Assembly (NCBI RefSeq): GCF_002086455.1
Contig: NZ_MVHC01000002.1
Span: 307,888-371,887 of the forward strand
Direction: 5' to 3'
Source: Mycolicibacter algericus DSM 45454
GTDB taxonomy: Bacteria > Actinomycetota > Actinomycetes > Mycobacteriales > Mycobacteriaceae
Length of the DNA stretch: 64,000 nucleotides
How positions within the stretch are numbered: position 1 is the first letter of the stretch; each line of letters starts with the position of its first letter. The notes under the pieces were generated by a model that searched no databases, was not told where the DNA came from, and was given only the letters and a program-made list of their open reading frames with translations. Shown piece after piece: positions 9,067-18,159 of the stretch. Position numbers and translations under genes: made by a program.

Positions 9067-9678
9067 TCAGTCGAATTCGGGCGCCTCGCCGCGGGTGCGC
9101 TTGAGCTCCCAGAAGTGTGGGTAGGACGCGAAGGTCACCGACGCATCCCACAGTTGCCCGGCCTGCTCGCCGCGCGGGATCCGGGACAGCACCGGACCGA
9201 AGAAGGCCACCCCGTTGACGTGGATGGTCGGGGTGCCGACGTCCTTGCCGACGGCGTCCATCCCGGCGTGGTGGCTCTTGCGCAGCGCCTCGTCGTAAGT
9301 GTCGGTGGTGGCCGCGTCGGCCAACTCGGCCGGCAGGCCCACCTCCGCCAGCGCACCGGCGATGACGTCGGGGAGGTCCTTGTTGTTCTGGTTGTGGATC
9401 CGGGTGCCCATCGCGGTGTACAGCGGGCGCAGGATCTCGTTGCCGCGCTGCTGTTCGGCGGCGATTGCCACCCGCACCGGGCCCAAGGCGTTCTTCAGCC
9501 CCTCGCGGTACTCCTCGGAGATGTCATCGCGATCCTCGTTGAGCACGGCCAGGCTCATCACGTGGAAGGTCACCTCGATATCGCGGACCTTCTCCACCTC
9601 GAGGATCCACCGCGAGGTGATCCAGCACCAGGGGCACAGCGGGTCGAACCAGAACTCGGCTGTCGACTTGTCGGACAT
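9067..9678 (-). CDS. DsbA-fold mycothiol-dependent reductase, Rv2466c type
   Basis: A thioredoxin-superfamily protein of the DsbA/2-hydroxychromene isomerase fold. The N-terminus reads [13 protein letters not shown], giving the CPWC active-site pair near residues 15-18, and the cis-Pro loop is TPTIHVNG. The M. tuberculosis orthologue Rv2466c is a mycothiol-dependent reductase that protects against oxidative stress and activates nitro-prodrugs. The frame is open 10 codons further upstream, but the ATG of MSDKSTAEF has AGAGGA about 9 nt before it. It is the first gene of the rpiB-nei2 run and is divergent from pepN. Confidence 0.9.
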   Translation of the reverse strand: MSDKSTAEFWFDPLCPWCWITSRWILEVEKVRDIEVTFHVMSLAVLNEDRDDISEEYREGLKNALGPVRVAIAAEQQRGNEILRPLYTAMGTRIHNQNNKDLPDVIAGALAEVGLPAELADAATTDTYDEALRKSHHAGMDAVGKDVGTPTIHVNGVAFFGPVLSRIPRGEQAGQLWDASVTFASYPHFWELKRTRGEAPEFD

Positions 9679-9775
9679 CAGCAAGGTCCTCTCGGGAGCG
9701 GGGAGCATCTGTGCAACACAACTATGCCCGTCCGCGCGGTGTTCCCGACCGGGTCAGCGGCTACTGTTGGCGGGC

Positions 9776-12364
9776 GTGGCACTTCCTAACCTCACCCGCG
9801 ACCAGGCCGCCGAGCGGGCCGCGTCGATCACCGTCGACAACTATCGGATCGCCCTCGACCTGACCGACGGCAGCGGCAACCCGGGCGAGCGCACGTTCCG
9901 CTCCACGACGACCGTCACCTTCGAGGCGCTGCCCGGCGCCAACACCGTGATCGATATCGCCGCCCGGACGATCCGCGCTGCCACCCTCAACGGCCGCGCA
10001 CTCGACGTGTCGGCCTACGACGAGTCGATCGGTGTCGAGCTGACCGGTCTGGCCGAGCGCAACGTGGTCGAGGTCGACGCCGACTGCTACTACTCCAACA
10101 CCGGCGAGGGCCTGCACCGCTTCGTCGACCCGGTCGACGACGAGGTGTATCTGTACTCGCAGTTCGAAACCGCGGACGCCAAGCGGATGTTCGCCTGTTT
10201 CGACCAGCCCGACCTCAAAGCGACCTTCGACCTCACCGTCACCGCGCCGCGGCACTGGCAGGTGGTCTCCAACGGCGCCACCACCGCTGTGGACGACGGC
10301 GTGCACACCTTTGCCACCACCCCGAAGCTGAGCACGTATCTGGTGGCGCTGATCGCCGGGCCGTATGCCCGGTGGGACGACGTCTACCGCGATGAGCACG
10401 GCGAGATCCCGCTTGGCCTGTTCTGCCGGGCATCGCTGGCCGAGCATATGGACGCCGAGCGGCTGTTCACCGAGACCAAGCAGGGATTCGGCTTCTACCA
10501 CCGCAATTTCGGTGTGCCGTATGCGTTCGGCAAGTACGACCAACTGTTCGTACCGGAGTTCAACGCCGGGGCGATGGAGAATGCCGGCGCGGTGACGTTC
10601 CTGGAGGACTACGTCTTTCGCAGCAAGGTGACGCGGGCGTCCTATGAGCGGCGCGCCGAGACCGTGCTGCACGAGATGGCGCACATGTGGTTCGGCGACC
10701 TGGTCACCATGCGCTGGTGGGATGACCTGTGGCTCAACGAGTCGTTCGCGACGTTCGCCTCGGTGTTGTGCCAGAGCGAGGCGACCGAGTACACCAGCGC
10801 CTGGACGACGTTCGCCAACGCGGAGAAGTCGTGGGCCTACCGCCAAGACCAGCTGCCCTCGACGCATCCGATCGCCGCCGACATCGCTGACCTGGCCGCC
10901 GTCGAGGTCAATTTCGACGGGATCACCTACGCCAAGGGCGCATCCGTGCTCAAGCAGTTGGTGGCCTACGTCGGCCTGGACCACTTCCTGGCCGGGCTGC
11001 GCGACTACTTCGCCGCGCACGCCTTCGGCAACGCGACCTTCGACGACCTGCTGGCCGCCCTGGAGAAGGCATCGGGTCGCGACCTGTCCGACTGGGGTCG
11101 GCAGTGGCTCAAGACCACCGGCCTGAACACCCTGCGCGCGAACTTCGATCTCGACGACGCCGGGAAGTTCACCCGGTTCGCCGTCACCCAGGACGGTGCC
11201 GCCCCGGGCGAAGGCGAGACCCGGGTGCACCGGCTGGCCATCGGCATCTACGACGACGACGGCGCCGGACGCTTGGTGCGCATCCACCGCGAAGAACTCG
11301 ACGTCGAGGGGCCGGCAACGGCCGTCCCGGCGCTGGAGGGGGTTTCGCGAGGAAAGCTGATCCTGGTCAACGACGACGACCTGACCTACTGCGCACTGCG
11401 GCTGGATGAGGAGTCGCTGGCGACCGCGATGGAACGCATCGCCGATATCGCCGAGCCGTTGCCGCGCACGCTGGTCTGGTCGGCGGCCTGGGAGATGACC
11501 CGCGAGGCCGAGCTGCGCGCCCGGGATTTCCTGGCACTGGTGCAAGGCGGTATTCAGGCCGAAACCGAGGTCGGGGTCGCCTCGCGGCTGCTGCTGCAGG
11601 CGCAGACCGCGCTGGGGTTTTACGCCGAACCCGGCTGGGCCGCCGAGCACGGTTGGCCGGCGTTCGCCGACCGGCTGCTGGAGTTGGCCCGCGCAGCCGA
11701 ACCCGGCTCCGATCACCAGCTGGCCTACGTCAACGCGCTGTGCACGTCGGTGCTGTCCGAACGGCACACCGTGGTGCTGGCGGCGCTGCTGGACGCCGAC
11801 CCCGCGGATCAGGGGTTGGCCGGATTAGCGGTCGACACCGATCTGCGCTGGCGGATCGCGGTGGCCTTGGCGCGGGGCGGCGTGCTCGACTCCGAGGCGA
11901 TCGACGCCGAGATTCGGCGTGATCCCACCGCGGCGGGCAAGCGCCAGGGCGCGCAGGCCTCGGCGGCGCGGCCGCTACCGGAGGTCAAACAGGCGGCCTG
12001 GCAGCAGGTGAACGAGGACGACACGCTGGCCAACATCACCGGCCGGGCGATCATCGCCGGGATCGTGCAACCCGGGCAGGGCGAGCTGTTGGCGCCGTTC
12101 ACCGAAAAGTACTTCGCAGCGATCCGCGGTGTCTGGGAGCGGCGCTCCAGCGAGGTGGCGCAGACGGTGGTGGTGGGGCTGTATCCGGGGTGGGACGTCA
12201 GTCAGGCCGGGTTGGACGCCGCCGAGGCGTTCCTGGCCGATCCCGCGGTGCCGCCGGCCCTTCGGCGGCTGGTGCTGGAGGGTCGGGCCGGGGTGGAACG
12301 ATCGCTGCGGGCGCGTACCTTCGACGCCGCTTGCACAGACACCGCCGGAACGGACAGCGCCTGA
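9776..12364 (+). CDS. pepN: Aminopeptidase N, M1 zinc metallopeptidase
   Basis: PepN removes N-terminal residues from peptides in the cytoplasm. The 862-residue protein carries the M1 exopeptidase signature GAMENAGAV and the zinc site HEMAH followed 18 residues later by Glu in WLNESFATF. The C-terminal part is the helical ERAP1-like domain. The frame is open from 9299, but that region overlaps the divergent reductase gene and is not PepN-like; GTG 9776 (MALPNLTRDQA) gives the family length. Rv2467 is the synteny match. Confidence 0.96.
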   Translation: MALPNLTRDQAAERAASITVDNYRIALDLTDGSGNPGERTFRSTTTVTFEALPGANTVIDIAARTIRAATLNGRALDVSAYDESIGVELTGLAERNVVEVDADCYYSNTGEGLHRFVDPVDDEVYLYSQFETADAKRMFACFDQPDLKATFDLTVTAPRHWQVVSNGATTAVDDGVHTFATTPKLSTYLVALIAGPYARWDDVYRDEHGEIPLGLFCRASLAEHMDAERLFTETKQGFGFYHRNFGVPYAFGKYDQLFVPEFNAGAMENAGAVTFLEDYVFRSKVTRASYERRAETVLHEMAHMWFGDLVTMRWWDDLWLNESFATFASVLCQSEATEYTSAWTTFANAEKSWAYRQDQLPSTHPIAADIADLAAVEVNFDGITYAKGASVLKQLVAYVGLDHFLAGLRDYFAAHAFGNATFDDLLAALEKASGRDLSDWGRQWLKTTGLNTLRANFDLDDAGKFTRFAVTQDGAAPGEGETRVHRLAIGIYDDDGAGRLVRIHREELDVEGPATAVPALEGVSRGKLILVNDDDLTYCALRLDEESLATAMERIADIAEPLPRTLVWSAAWEMTREAELRARDFLALVQGGIQAETEVGVASRLLLQAQTALGFYAEPGWAAEHGWPAFADRLLELARAAEPGSDHQLAYVNALCTSVLSERHTVVLAALLDADPADQGLAGLAVDTDLRWRIAVALARGGVLDSEAIDAEIRRDPTAAGKRQGAQASAARPLPEVKQAAWQQVNEDDTLANITGRAIIAGIVQPGQGELLAPFTEKYFAAIRGVWERRSSEVAQTVVVGLYPGWDVSQAGLDAAEAFLADPAVPPALRRLVLEGRAGVERSLRARTFDAACTDTAGTDSA

Positions 12365-12386
12365 CCCGCCCAGCCCCGGGGCCGGC

Positions 12387-13184
12387 TCACTGATAACCCC
12401 CGTCGCACAATCCCGCGTCGCTTTCAAAGCTGTTGGTGCCGCCGAAGATCCGCACTCTTGCCTCCTCGGCGAGATAGCGCGCGGGAAACTGTATCGACCC
12501 CAGCGCGGCCCACTGCTGGGCGTGAATCTCCTCGTGATGCAACACCCGGTCCAGCTCGGGACCACCGGGCGAGATCCGTCCGGCTTCGACGATCTCGCGC
12601 AGCCTGCGCATCGGGTCGGAACCGCGATCGACGTTGACCATGAACAGGTCACCCCACATGGTCCCGGCACGGCGGGTGAGCTGGGCGTGAAACCGATTGC
12701 CGCCCAGCCCCATCAGCAACCCGTTGGGCGTGGTGACCAGACAACCGCCGGTGTTGCAGATGGCCCGGACCGCGTCGTAGCTCCAGCGGTTCGCTCGCTG
12801 CCGCTGAACGATCCGCTCAAATTCGGCCACCCCGTAGGGCGTCTCGGGGAAATCGTTCCGGGTGCTGGTCCGGCCGTAGCCGGTACCCGCGTTGAGCAGG
12901 TATGTCAGCCGCACCGCGTGACGGGCCTCCTTCCCGCCGGCACCGCGGGGAATCACGAAGAAGCTCTGACCGTGCGGGTCGGTGATCTGCTCCATCGCGT
13001 CCAGAGCCCGGAAGCTGTCACGGGAGAGGCGCTGCCGGCGGACGATATCGGCTACCGCTTGCGGGGCGACCCCGCGCCGGTCGAGGTTCGCCAGCCAACT
13101 GTGGTGCGCCGGCGACGCCGATACGACGGCAGCGCGAGTGTGTCGACCGGGGCTCCCGCGCCAGCGCGAGGCACCCCCAGCCAC
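12387..13184 (-). CDS. Hypothetical protein with an HExxH-type motif near its C-terminus
   Basis: A 265-residue protein I do not recognise as a named family. No signal peptide or membrane segment is apparent; the N-terminal 40 residues are Arg/Ala rich and the GTG start is uncertain. Near the C-terminus VLHHEEIHAQQW contains HEEIH followed by AQQ, which resembles the HExxHxxQ core of zinc metallopeptidase-like domains such as DUF4157. A Cys-containing AICNTGGCL lies mid-protein. It follows the DUF5130 gene by 22 nt on the same strand and is convergent with pepN. No gene of this kind stands here in M. tuberculosis as far as I recall. Peptidase activity is inference from the motif alone. Confidence 0.7.
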   Translation of the reverse strand: MAGGASRWRGSPGRHTRAAVVSASPAHHSWLANLDRRGVAPQAVADIVRRQRLSRDSFRALDAMEQITDPHGQSFFVIPRGAGGKEARHAVRLTYLLNAGTGYGRTSTRNDFPETPYGVAEFERIVQRQRANRWSYDAVRAICNTGGCLVTTPNGLLMGLGGNRFHAQLTRRAGTMWGDLFMVNVDRGSDPMRRLREIVEAGRISPGGPELDRVLHHEEIHAQQWAALGSIQFPARYLAEEARVRIFGGTNSFESDAGLCDGGYQ

Positions 13185-13206
13185 GTCCGCGACCGAAAGA
13201 CGGCGG

Positions 13207-13683
13207 CTAGGCCGGGGTGATGCCGGCGCTGAGCACCTGCACCGCGCTGACCAGGCCGTCGATCAGGTTGCCGTCGCTGAATGCCGCGGCCGCCGCGGCC
13301 ACACCCTGCGGTGCCGCCACCGGGGCGATGCGGTCGGCCACACCGGCGCCGTAGACCACCTCGATGGCCCGCTGGTCCGGTGAGACCGCGATGAGCACCG
13401 CGTCGTTGGGGGTGGGCACCTTCGCCAGGATCTCGCGGGCCTGCGCGGCGGTGTCCGAGCCCAGGTCCCCGATGTAGACGGCGAACCGGGCGTTGGTCTG
13501 CCGTGACCCGTAGGTCAGGGCGTCATCGAGCGCCACCAGCTCCTTGATCGGGAACGGGTAGTGCAGCGACGCCTCGCCCGGCTCCGTGACCCCGGAAATC
13601 CGACCGCTGTAGGTGATCGCCGACCCGTACGGCAGGTCCGCCGGATCGATCGTCGCGACCTCACCAGTTGCCACTGGCTCCAC
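13207..13683 (-). CDS. DUF5130 family protein, Rv2468c-like
   Basis: A soluble protein of about 158 residues related to M. tuberculosis Rv2468c and the TPM-like fold of DUF5130. Conserved stretches are [42 protein letters not shown] and [20 protein letters not shown]. The molecular function is unknown. The frame is open upstream to 13851 but that part overlaps the small membrane protein gene; GTG 13683 or GTG 13674 is the likely start, giving an overlap of 23 or 14 nt with the upstream gene, which points to translational coupling. Confidence 0.8.
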   Translation of the reverse strand: MEPVATGEVATIDPADLPYGSAITYSGRISGVTEPGEASLHYPFPIKELVALDDALTYGSRQTNARFAVYIGDLGSDTAAQAREILAKVPTPNDAVLIAVSPDQRAIEVVYGAGVADRIAPVAAPQGVAAAAAAFSDGNLIDGLVSAVQVLSAGITPA

Positions 13684-13894
13684 CCCCCACGCTGAACTCG
13701 GAATTGCCGTGACCATGGCCGCGACCGACGGCCTCGTCGGTGGCCGCCCACAGGATCGGTGGATGTGTCCAACGGTCGGCCATCTGGTAAACGGCCGCGC
13801 GCGGCCCCTTCTGCGACCAGATCCGGGCTGACAGCAGCGCGACCAGCACAATCGGAATGCCGACGAAGTAGCCGAGGAATGACAACACGCTCAC
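13661..13894 (-). CDS. Small single-pass membrane protein, Rv2468A-like
   Basis: About 77 residues with one clear transmembrane helix at the N-terminus ([20 protein letters not shown]) followed by [18 protein letters not shown] and a Gly/His-rich C-terminal tail ([16 protein letters not shown]). It corresponds in place to the small M. tuberculosis gene Rv2468A. The frame is open far upstream, but most of that extension lies under the divergent nitrilase gene; GTG 13894 directly before the helix is my choice, without a strong ribosome site. Its 3' end overlaps the DUF5130 gene, so the two proteins probably act together. Function unknown. Confidence 0.65.
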   Translation of the reverse strand: MSVLSFLGYFVGIPIVLVALLSARIWSQKGPRAAVYQMADRWTHPPILWAATDEAVGRGHGHGNSEFSVGGGASGNW

Positions 13895-14012
13895 GCCGTA
13901 GACGGTATCCCACCGGGAATCGACCGGTGGCGGGAACCCGGGCTGAGGCCATATCTTCGCACTGGTAACCAGTGCGGCAGGGCTGCGCCGTCGTTGCAGA
14001 AGGGCGATGATC

Positions 14013-14939
14013 ATGGTTCTTGCGGCAGCTGTCCAGTTGGAGGCCGTGCTCGGCGATGTGTCGGCCAATCTGGCCGCCTGTGAGCGCCTTGCCGATGAGG
14101 CGGGCCGGGCCGGTGCCGAAATCATCGCGCTGCCGGAGTTCTTCACCACCGGGATCGGGTTCGACGAGTCGCTGGCCACCGCCGCGCTGCCGCCCGATGG
14201 TGCGGCGACCGAGCTGCTCACCGCCCTGGCCCGCCGGCATCGCGCACTGGTGGGCGGGTCATTCCTGTGCCGCGATCCCGACGGGCATGTCCGCAACGCC
14301 TACCTGCTCGCCGGTCCCCCCGGCGGCGTGGTGGGCCGGCACGACAAGGATCTGCCCACGATGTGGGAGAACGCCTTCTACACCACCGGCGACGACGACG
14401 GGGCGCTCGCTACGGCCGACCACACGGTGGGAGCCGCGGTGTGCTGGGAGCTGATGCGCACCCAGACCGTGCGCCGGCTGCGCGGCCGGGTGGACCTGAT
14501 GATGACGGGCTCGGGCTGGTGGTCGATCCCGCGCTGGGTGCCCCACCGGCTGTTCGACCGGCTCGAACGCAACAACGCCGGCACCGCTCGGCGGGCGGCG
14601 GCGTCGTTCGCCCAGTACGTCGGCGCCCCGATGGTGCACGCCGCCCATGCCGGCACCCTGACCTGCGCCATGCCGTGGCTGCCCCTGACGTATCGGGGCC
14701 ACTTCGAAGGCGCCACCCTGATCGCCGGCGCCGACGGCACCGTCGTCGCCGAACGGCGCGCCGACGAGGGCGAGGGCATCGTCCTCGGTGAGATCACGCT
14801 GGGGCGGCAACCGCCCCGACTCGACCCGCCCGCCGGGTTCTGGCTGCATCGGCGAGGGACACTGCCGACCGCGGTGTGGCACTACCAACGCTGGCATGGC
14901 CGTCGCTGGTACCGGCACCACGTAGTTCAAGCAACCTAG
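14013..14939 (+). CDS. Carbon-nitrogen hydrolase (nitrilase superfamily amidase)
   Basis: A nitrilase-superfamily protein of about 308 residues with the full Glu-Lys-Cys triad: Glu in IIALPEFFTTG, Lys in RHDKDLPTMW and Cys in VGAAVCWELMR. Members hydrolyse amides, nitriles or ureido compounds; the substrate cannot be assigned. The last third is Trp/His/Arg rich (WHYQRWHGRRWYRHH). The frame has ATGs at 14007 and 14013; AGAAGGG gives better spacing to 14013. It is divergent from the Rv2468A-like gene and convergent with the HNH gene (1 nt between stops). It is an addition relative to the M. tuberculosis order. Confidence 0.88.
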   Translation: MVLAAAVQLEAVLGDVSANLAACERLADEAGRAGAEIIALPEFFTTGIGFDESLATAALPPDGAATELLTALARRHRALVGGSFLCRDPDGHVRNAYLLAGPPGGVVGRHDKDLPTMWENAFYTTGDDDGALATADHTVGAAVCWELMRTQTVRRLRGRVDLMMTGSGWWSIPRWVPHRLFDRLERNNAGTARRAAASFAQYVGAPMVHAAHAGTLTCAMPWLPLTYRGHFEGATLIAGADGTVVAERRADEGEGIVLGEITLGRQPPRLDPPAGFWLHRRGTLPTAVWHYQRWHGRRWYRHHVVQAT

Positions 14940-14940
14940 T

Positions 14941-15576
14941 TCAGGCAGCGCCTTCGCCTAGGTAGCGCATCCACACCGGATCGAGGTCGTGGATCACGGC
15001 CAGCAGCCGCCAGTGCTGGCCCTTCGGCGACGTCGGCACCAGCCGCAACGTCCAGCCGAGTTCGGCCAGCAACCGGTCGGCCTTGCGGTGGTTGCAGGCC
15101 GAGCAGGCGGCCACGCAGTTCTCCCAGGAGTGGTCGCCGCCCCGGCTGCGGGGCACCACGTGGTCGACGGTGTCGGCCTTGCCGCCGCAGTAGGCGCAGC
15201 TGTGCCGGTCCCGGTGCATCAGCGCGGCGCGGGTCAACGGGATCCGGGCGCGGTAGGGCACCCGGACATAGGACCGCAGCCGGATCACCGAGGGCACCAC
15301 CACCGACCGGGTCGCCGAATGGATGACCGGGCCGGCCGGGTCGTCGTGCACCACGTCGGCCTTGCCGCAGATCAGCATGACGATGGCACGCCGCAGTGGA
15401 AGCGCCGTCAACGGCTCGAAGGTGGAGTTCAGCAGCAGCACCCGCCGCCGGGTCCAGATCGAGGCGGAGTCGTTGCCGGTCCCCGAAGCGGAGACCGAGT
15501 GCAGGCAGGGGGTGGTGGCAAGCCCGGTCAGGCTCGCCACCGGGGCACCGGGTCTGCGGTGGCCCCGACGCTTCAT
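14941..15576 (-). CDS. HNH endonuclease family protein
   Basis: A 211-residue protein equivalent in position to Rv2469c. The C-terminal half holds an HNH nuclease motif with two zinc-knuckle pairs: CAYCGG, then TVDHVVPRSRGG with the catalytic His, WENCVAACSACNHRKADR with the Asn and second cysteine pair. The N-terminal region (RRVLLLNSTFEPLTALPLRRA) is a conserved lead-in of this bacterial HNH group. The start ATG has GAAGG 5 nt upstream. Its role is unknown; such genes are chromosomal and widespread in actinobacteria rather than clear homing elements. It is divergent from glbO. Confidence 0.9.
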   Translation of the reverse strand: MKRRGHRRPGAPVASLTGLATTPCLHSVSASGTGNDSASIWTRRRVLLLNSTFEPLTALPLRRAIVMLICGKADVVHDDPAGPVIHSATRSVVVPSVIRLRSYVRVPYRARIPLTRAALMHRDRHSCAYCGGKADTVDHVVPRSRGGDHSWENCVAACSACNHRKADRLLAELGWTLRLVPTSPKGQHWRLLAVIHDLDPVWMRYLGEGAA

Positions 15577-15702
15577 ATCGGCCTTCGGGAGTCGTTTTCG
15601 TGCTGCACCATAAATCCTCCGCGGAACAGTTCACCATGATTCCACGCTGGTCGCACGCCTATTTGCTGTGTGTTCATTGGCAGGAACCGGCGATAGCCCA
15701 CA

Positions 15703-16110
15703 ATGGTGGCGATGCAGCCGATAGAAGAGCCTTCGTTTTATGACGCCGTCGGCGGGGCGGAAACCTTCCACGCCATCGTGTCGCGGTTTTATCAACTGGT
15801 CGCCCAGGACGCGATCCTGCGCCCGATGTACCCCGCCGACGACATGGACGGCGCCGAGGAGCGACTACGGATGTTCCTCGAGCAGTACTGGGGCGGCCCG
15901 CGCACCTACTCCGAACGCCGCGGCCACCCGCGGCTGCGGATGCGCCACATCCCCTACCGCATCGGCCCGCTGCAGCGCGACGCCTGGCTGCGCTGCATGG
16001 TCACGGCGATCAACGAGATCGACGGCGACACCCTCGATGACGCACGCCGCGCCGAGCTGCTGGACTACCTGCACTCGGCGGCCGATTTCCTGGTCAACGC
16101 ACCGCTCTGA
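15703..16110 (+). CDS. glbO: Group II truncated haemoglobin (trHbO)
   Basis: A 135-residue two-over-two globin that binds oxygen and detoxifies reactive species at the membrane. Key residues are visible: Tyr B10 in SRFYQLV, Tyr CD1 in RPMYP, the proximal His in RMRHIPYR and Trp G8 in [32 protein letters not shown] is close to identical to M. tuberculosis trHbO, apart from small changes. A second ATG at 15712 could be the true start. Its stop overlaps the aglA start by one base (TGATG), so the two genes are coupled, as in Rv2470-Rv2471. Confidence 0.96.
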   Translation: MVAMQPIEEPSFYDAVGGAETFHAIVSRFYQLVAQDAILRPMYPADDMDGAEERLRMFLEQYWGGPRTYSERRGHPRLRMRHIPYRIGPLQRDAWLRCMVTAINEIDGDTLDDARRAELLDYLHSAADFLVNAPL

Positions 16111-17687
16111 TGGGCGACAGCAGCAGCCCCGACGACCACGCATGGTGGGCCGACAGTGTGTTCTACCAGGCCTATCCGCGCTCGTTCGCCGACAGCAACG
16201 GTGACGGTGTCGGCGATCTGCCCGGGGTGATCGCCCGCCTGGACTATCTGCACCGGCTGGGGATCGACGCGATCTGGCTCAACCCGGTGACGGTGTCGCC
16301 CATGGCCGACCACGGCTACGACGTGGCGGATCCCCGCGATATCGATCCGCTGTTCGGCGATCTGGCGGCGCTGGACCGGTTGGTGGCGGCCGCGCACGAA
16401 CGCGGGATCAAGCTGACCATGGACCTGGTGCCCAACCACACCAGTTCGGCGCATCCGTGGTTCGTCGCGGCCCTGGCGTCCGGGCCGGGCAGCCCCGAAC
16501 GGGAGCGCTACGTCTTCCGCGACGGGCGCGGGCCCGGCGGCAAGCTGCCGCCCAACAACTGGGTGTCGGTGTTCGGCGGTCCGGCCTGGACCCGGGTCAC
16601 CGGACCCGATGGCCCCGGCCAGTGGTATCTGCACCTGTTCGACCCGACGCAGCCCGATCTGAACTGGGACAACCCGGAGGTCATGGCGGATTTCGAGCGG
16701 ACGCTGCGGTTCTGGATGGACCGCGGTGTCGACGGCTTCCGGATCGACGTCTCGCACGGCATGGCCAAACCGCAGGGACTGCCCGACATGCCGGTCACCG
16801 ACGCGAAACTACTGGCGCACCGCGACGACGATCCGCGGTTCAACCAGCCGGGCGTTCATCGGATCCACCGTGCGATTCGCGCGGTCTTCGACGACTACCC
16901 CGGCGCGGTCTCCGTCGGCGAAGTCTGGGTGCACGACAACGCCCTGTTCGCCGAGTACGTCCGGCCCGATGAACTGCACCTGGCCTTCAACTTCCGGTTG
17001 CTCCAGGCCGACTTCGACGCCGCCGCGGTCCGCGACGCGATCGACAATTCGCTGGCCGCGGTCGCCGCGGTGAACGGAATCGCGACGTGGGCGCTGGAGA
17101 ACCACGACGTCGAGCGATCGCTGACCCGCTACGGTGGCGGCATCGTCGGGCTGGCCCGGGCGCGGGCAATGGCGTTGGTGCTGCTCGCGCTGCCGGGGGC
17201 GGTATTCGTCTACAACGGCCAGGAATTGGGTCTGCCCAATGTCGAGCTACCCGATTCAGCGTTGCAGGATCCGGTGTGGGAGCGCTCCGGGCACACCAAG
17301 CGCGGCCGCGACGGCTGCCGGGTGCCGATGCCGTGGTCGGGTACCGAGCCGGCGTTCGGGTTCTCCGACAATCCCGACACCTGGCTGCCGATGCCGCCGG
17401 ACTGGGCGCCGTTGACCGTCGAGAAGCAGCTCGCCGATGGCGACTCGACGCTGCAGCTCTACCGCCAGGCAATCGAGTTGCGCGGCAGCCGAGCCGAATT
17501 CAGCGGACGGGACGTGAACTGGCTGGATTCACCGCCGGGAACTCTGGCGTTTCGGCGCGGCGGCCTGGTGTGCGTGCTCAACGCCGGTGAGCGTCCGGTG
17601 GTGCTGCCCGAGGGCCGGCTGATCCTGGCCAGCGCACCACTCGGCGACGGCATGTTGCCGCCCGACGCCGCCGCGTGGCTGGTCTGA
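16110..17687 (+). CDS. aglA: Alpha-glucosidase, GH13 family
   Basis: A 525-residue GH13 glycosidase acting on alpha-1,4 (or 1,6) linked glucosides. The N-terminus WWADSVFYQAYPRSFADSNGDG is diagnostic of the oligo-glucosidase subfamily. The catalytic set is Asp in DGFRIDVSHG, Glu in VSVGEVWVHD and Asp in ENHDVERS. No secretion signal is seen. It is translationally coupled to glbO and convergent with the thioesterase gene 43 nt downstream; the Rv2472-Rv2474c genes found after aglA in M. tuberculosis are absent. Confidence 0.95.
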   Translation: MGDSSSPDDHAWWADSVFYQAYPRSFADSNGDGVGDLPGVIARLDYLHRLGIDAIWLNPVTVSPMADHGYDVADPRDIDPLFGDLAALDRLVAAAHERGIKLTMDLVPNHTSSAHPWFVAALASGPGSPERERYVFRDGRGPGGKLPPNNWVSVFGGPAWTRVTGPDGPGQWYLHLFDPTQPDLNWDNPEVMADFERTLRFWMDRGVDGFRIDVSHGMAKPQGLPDMPVTDAKLLAHRDDDPRFNQPGVHRIHRAIRAVFDDYPGAVSVGEVWVHDNALFAEYVRPDELHLAFNFRLLQADFDAAAVRDAIDNSLAAVAAVNGIATWALENHDVERSLTRYGGGIVGLARARAMALVLLALPGAVFVYNGQELGLPNVELPDSALQDPVWERSGHTKRGRDGCRVPMPWSGTEPAFGFSDNPDTWLPMPPDWAPLTVEKQLADGDSTLQLYRQAIELRGSRAEFSGRDVNWLDSPPGTLAFRRGGLVCVLNAGERPVVLPEGRLILASAPLGDGMLPPDAAAWLV

Positions 17688-17730
17688 CGGCCGGATAGCT
17701 CACCGGCAGCCACCAGCAGACCTGGCCGGC

Positions 17731-18159
17731 TCAGCGCGTCCAGCGCTGCAGGTACTCGCGGTGCTGCGGCGAGAGCCGCACCAGCTTCTGCTCGTCGATG
17801 CTGAAAGCGGCCAACTGGCTTTCGGCGACCACCGCCGGTTTCGAATCCGGTGCGGCACTCACCGAGCGCACCTCGTAGCCGATGGTGAAGTCGACGGTCC
17901 GCAGCCGCGAGATCCACATCGTCACCTGCAGCGGCGAGTCCGTCAGCCGCAGCTGTCCTTTGTAGGTGACCTTCACCTCGGCGATCAGCAGGCCCACGCT
18001 GGTGATGTCGACCGCGAAGGCCGGTGACAGGAACGGCACCCGCGCCTCTTCGAGGATGGTGACCATGGTCGCGTGGTTGACGTGCTGGTACATGTCGATG
18101 TCCGACCAGCGCACCGGAACCGCTGCGACGAACCCGGTGGCGGCCGTTGAACCGGTCAT
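17731..18159 (-). CDS. Hotdog-fold acyl-CoA thioesterase, Rv2475c type
   Basis: A 142-residue 4HBT-type thioesterase, expected to hydrolyse acyl-CoA esters. The active-site segment is [18 protein letters not shown], with the Asp and the following His typical of the FcoT/YbgC-like hotdog group. The ATG overlaps the gdh stop codon (ATGA), so it is the distal gene of a gdh-thioesterase transcript. The frame extends upstream inside gdh, but family length supports ATG 18159. Natural substrate unknown. Confidence 0.9.
   Translation of the reverse strand: MTGSTAATGFVAAVPVRWSDIDMYQHVNHATMVTILEEARVPFLSPAFAVDITSVGLLIAEVKVTYKGQLRLTDSPLQVTMWISRLRTVDFTIGYEVRSVSAAPDSKPAVVAESQLAAFSIDEQKLVRLSPQHREYLQRWTR

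Noticed and set aside
9761..11767. 668-residue minus-strand frame inside pepN
   Set aside because: Shadow of pepN with no family features.
15323..15613. Plus-strand frames over the HNH gene
   Set aside because: The minus-strand frame has an intact HNH zinc motif, so these are shadows.
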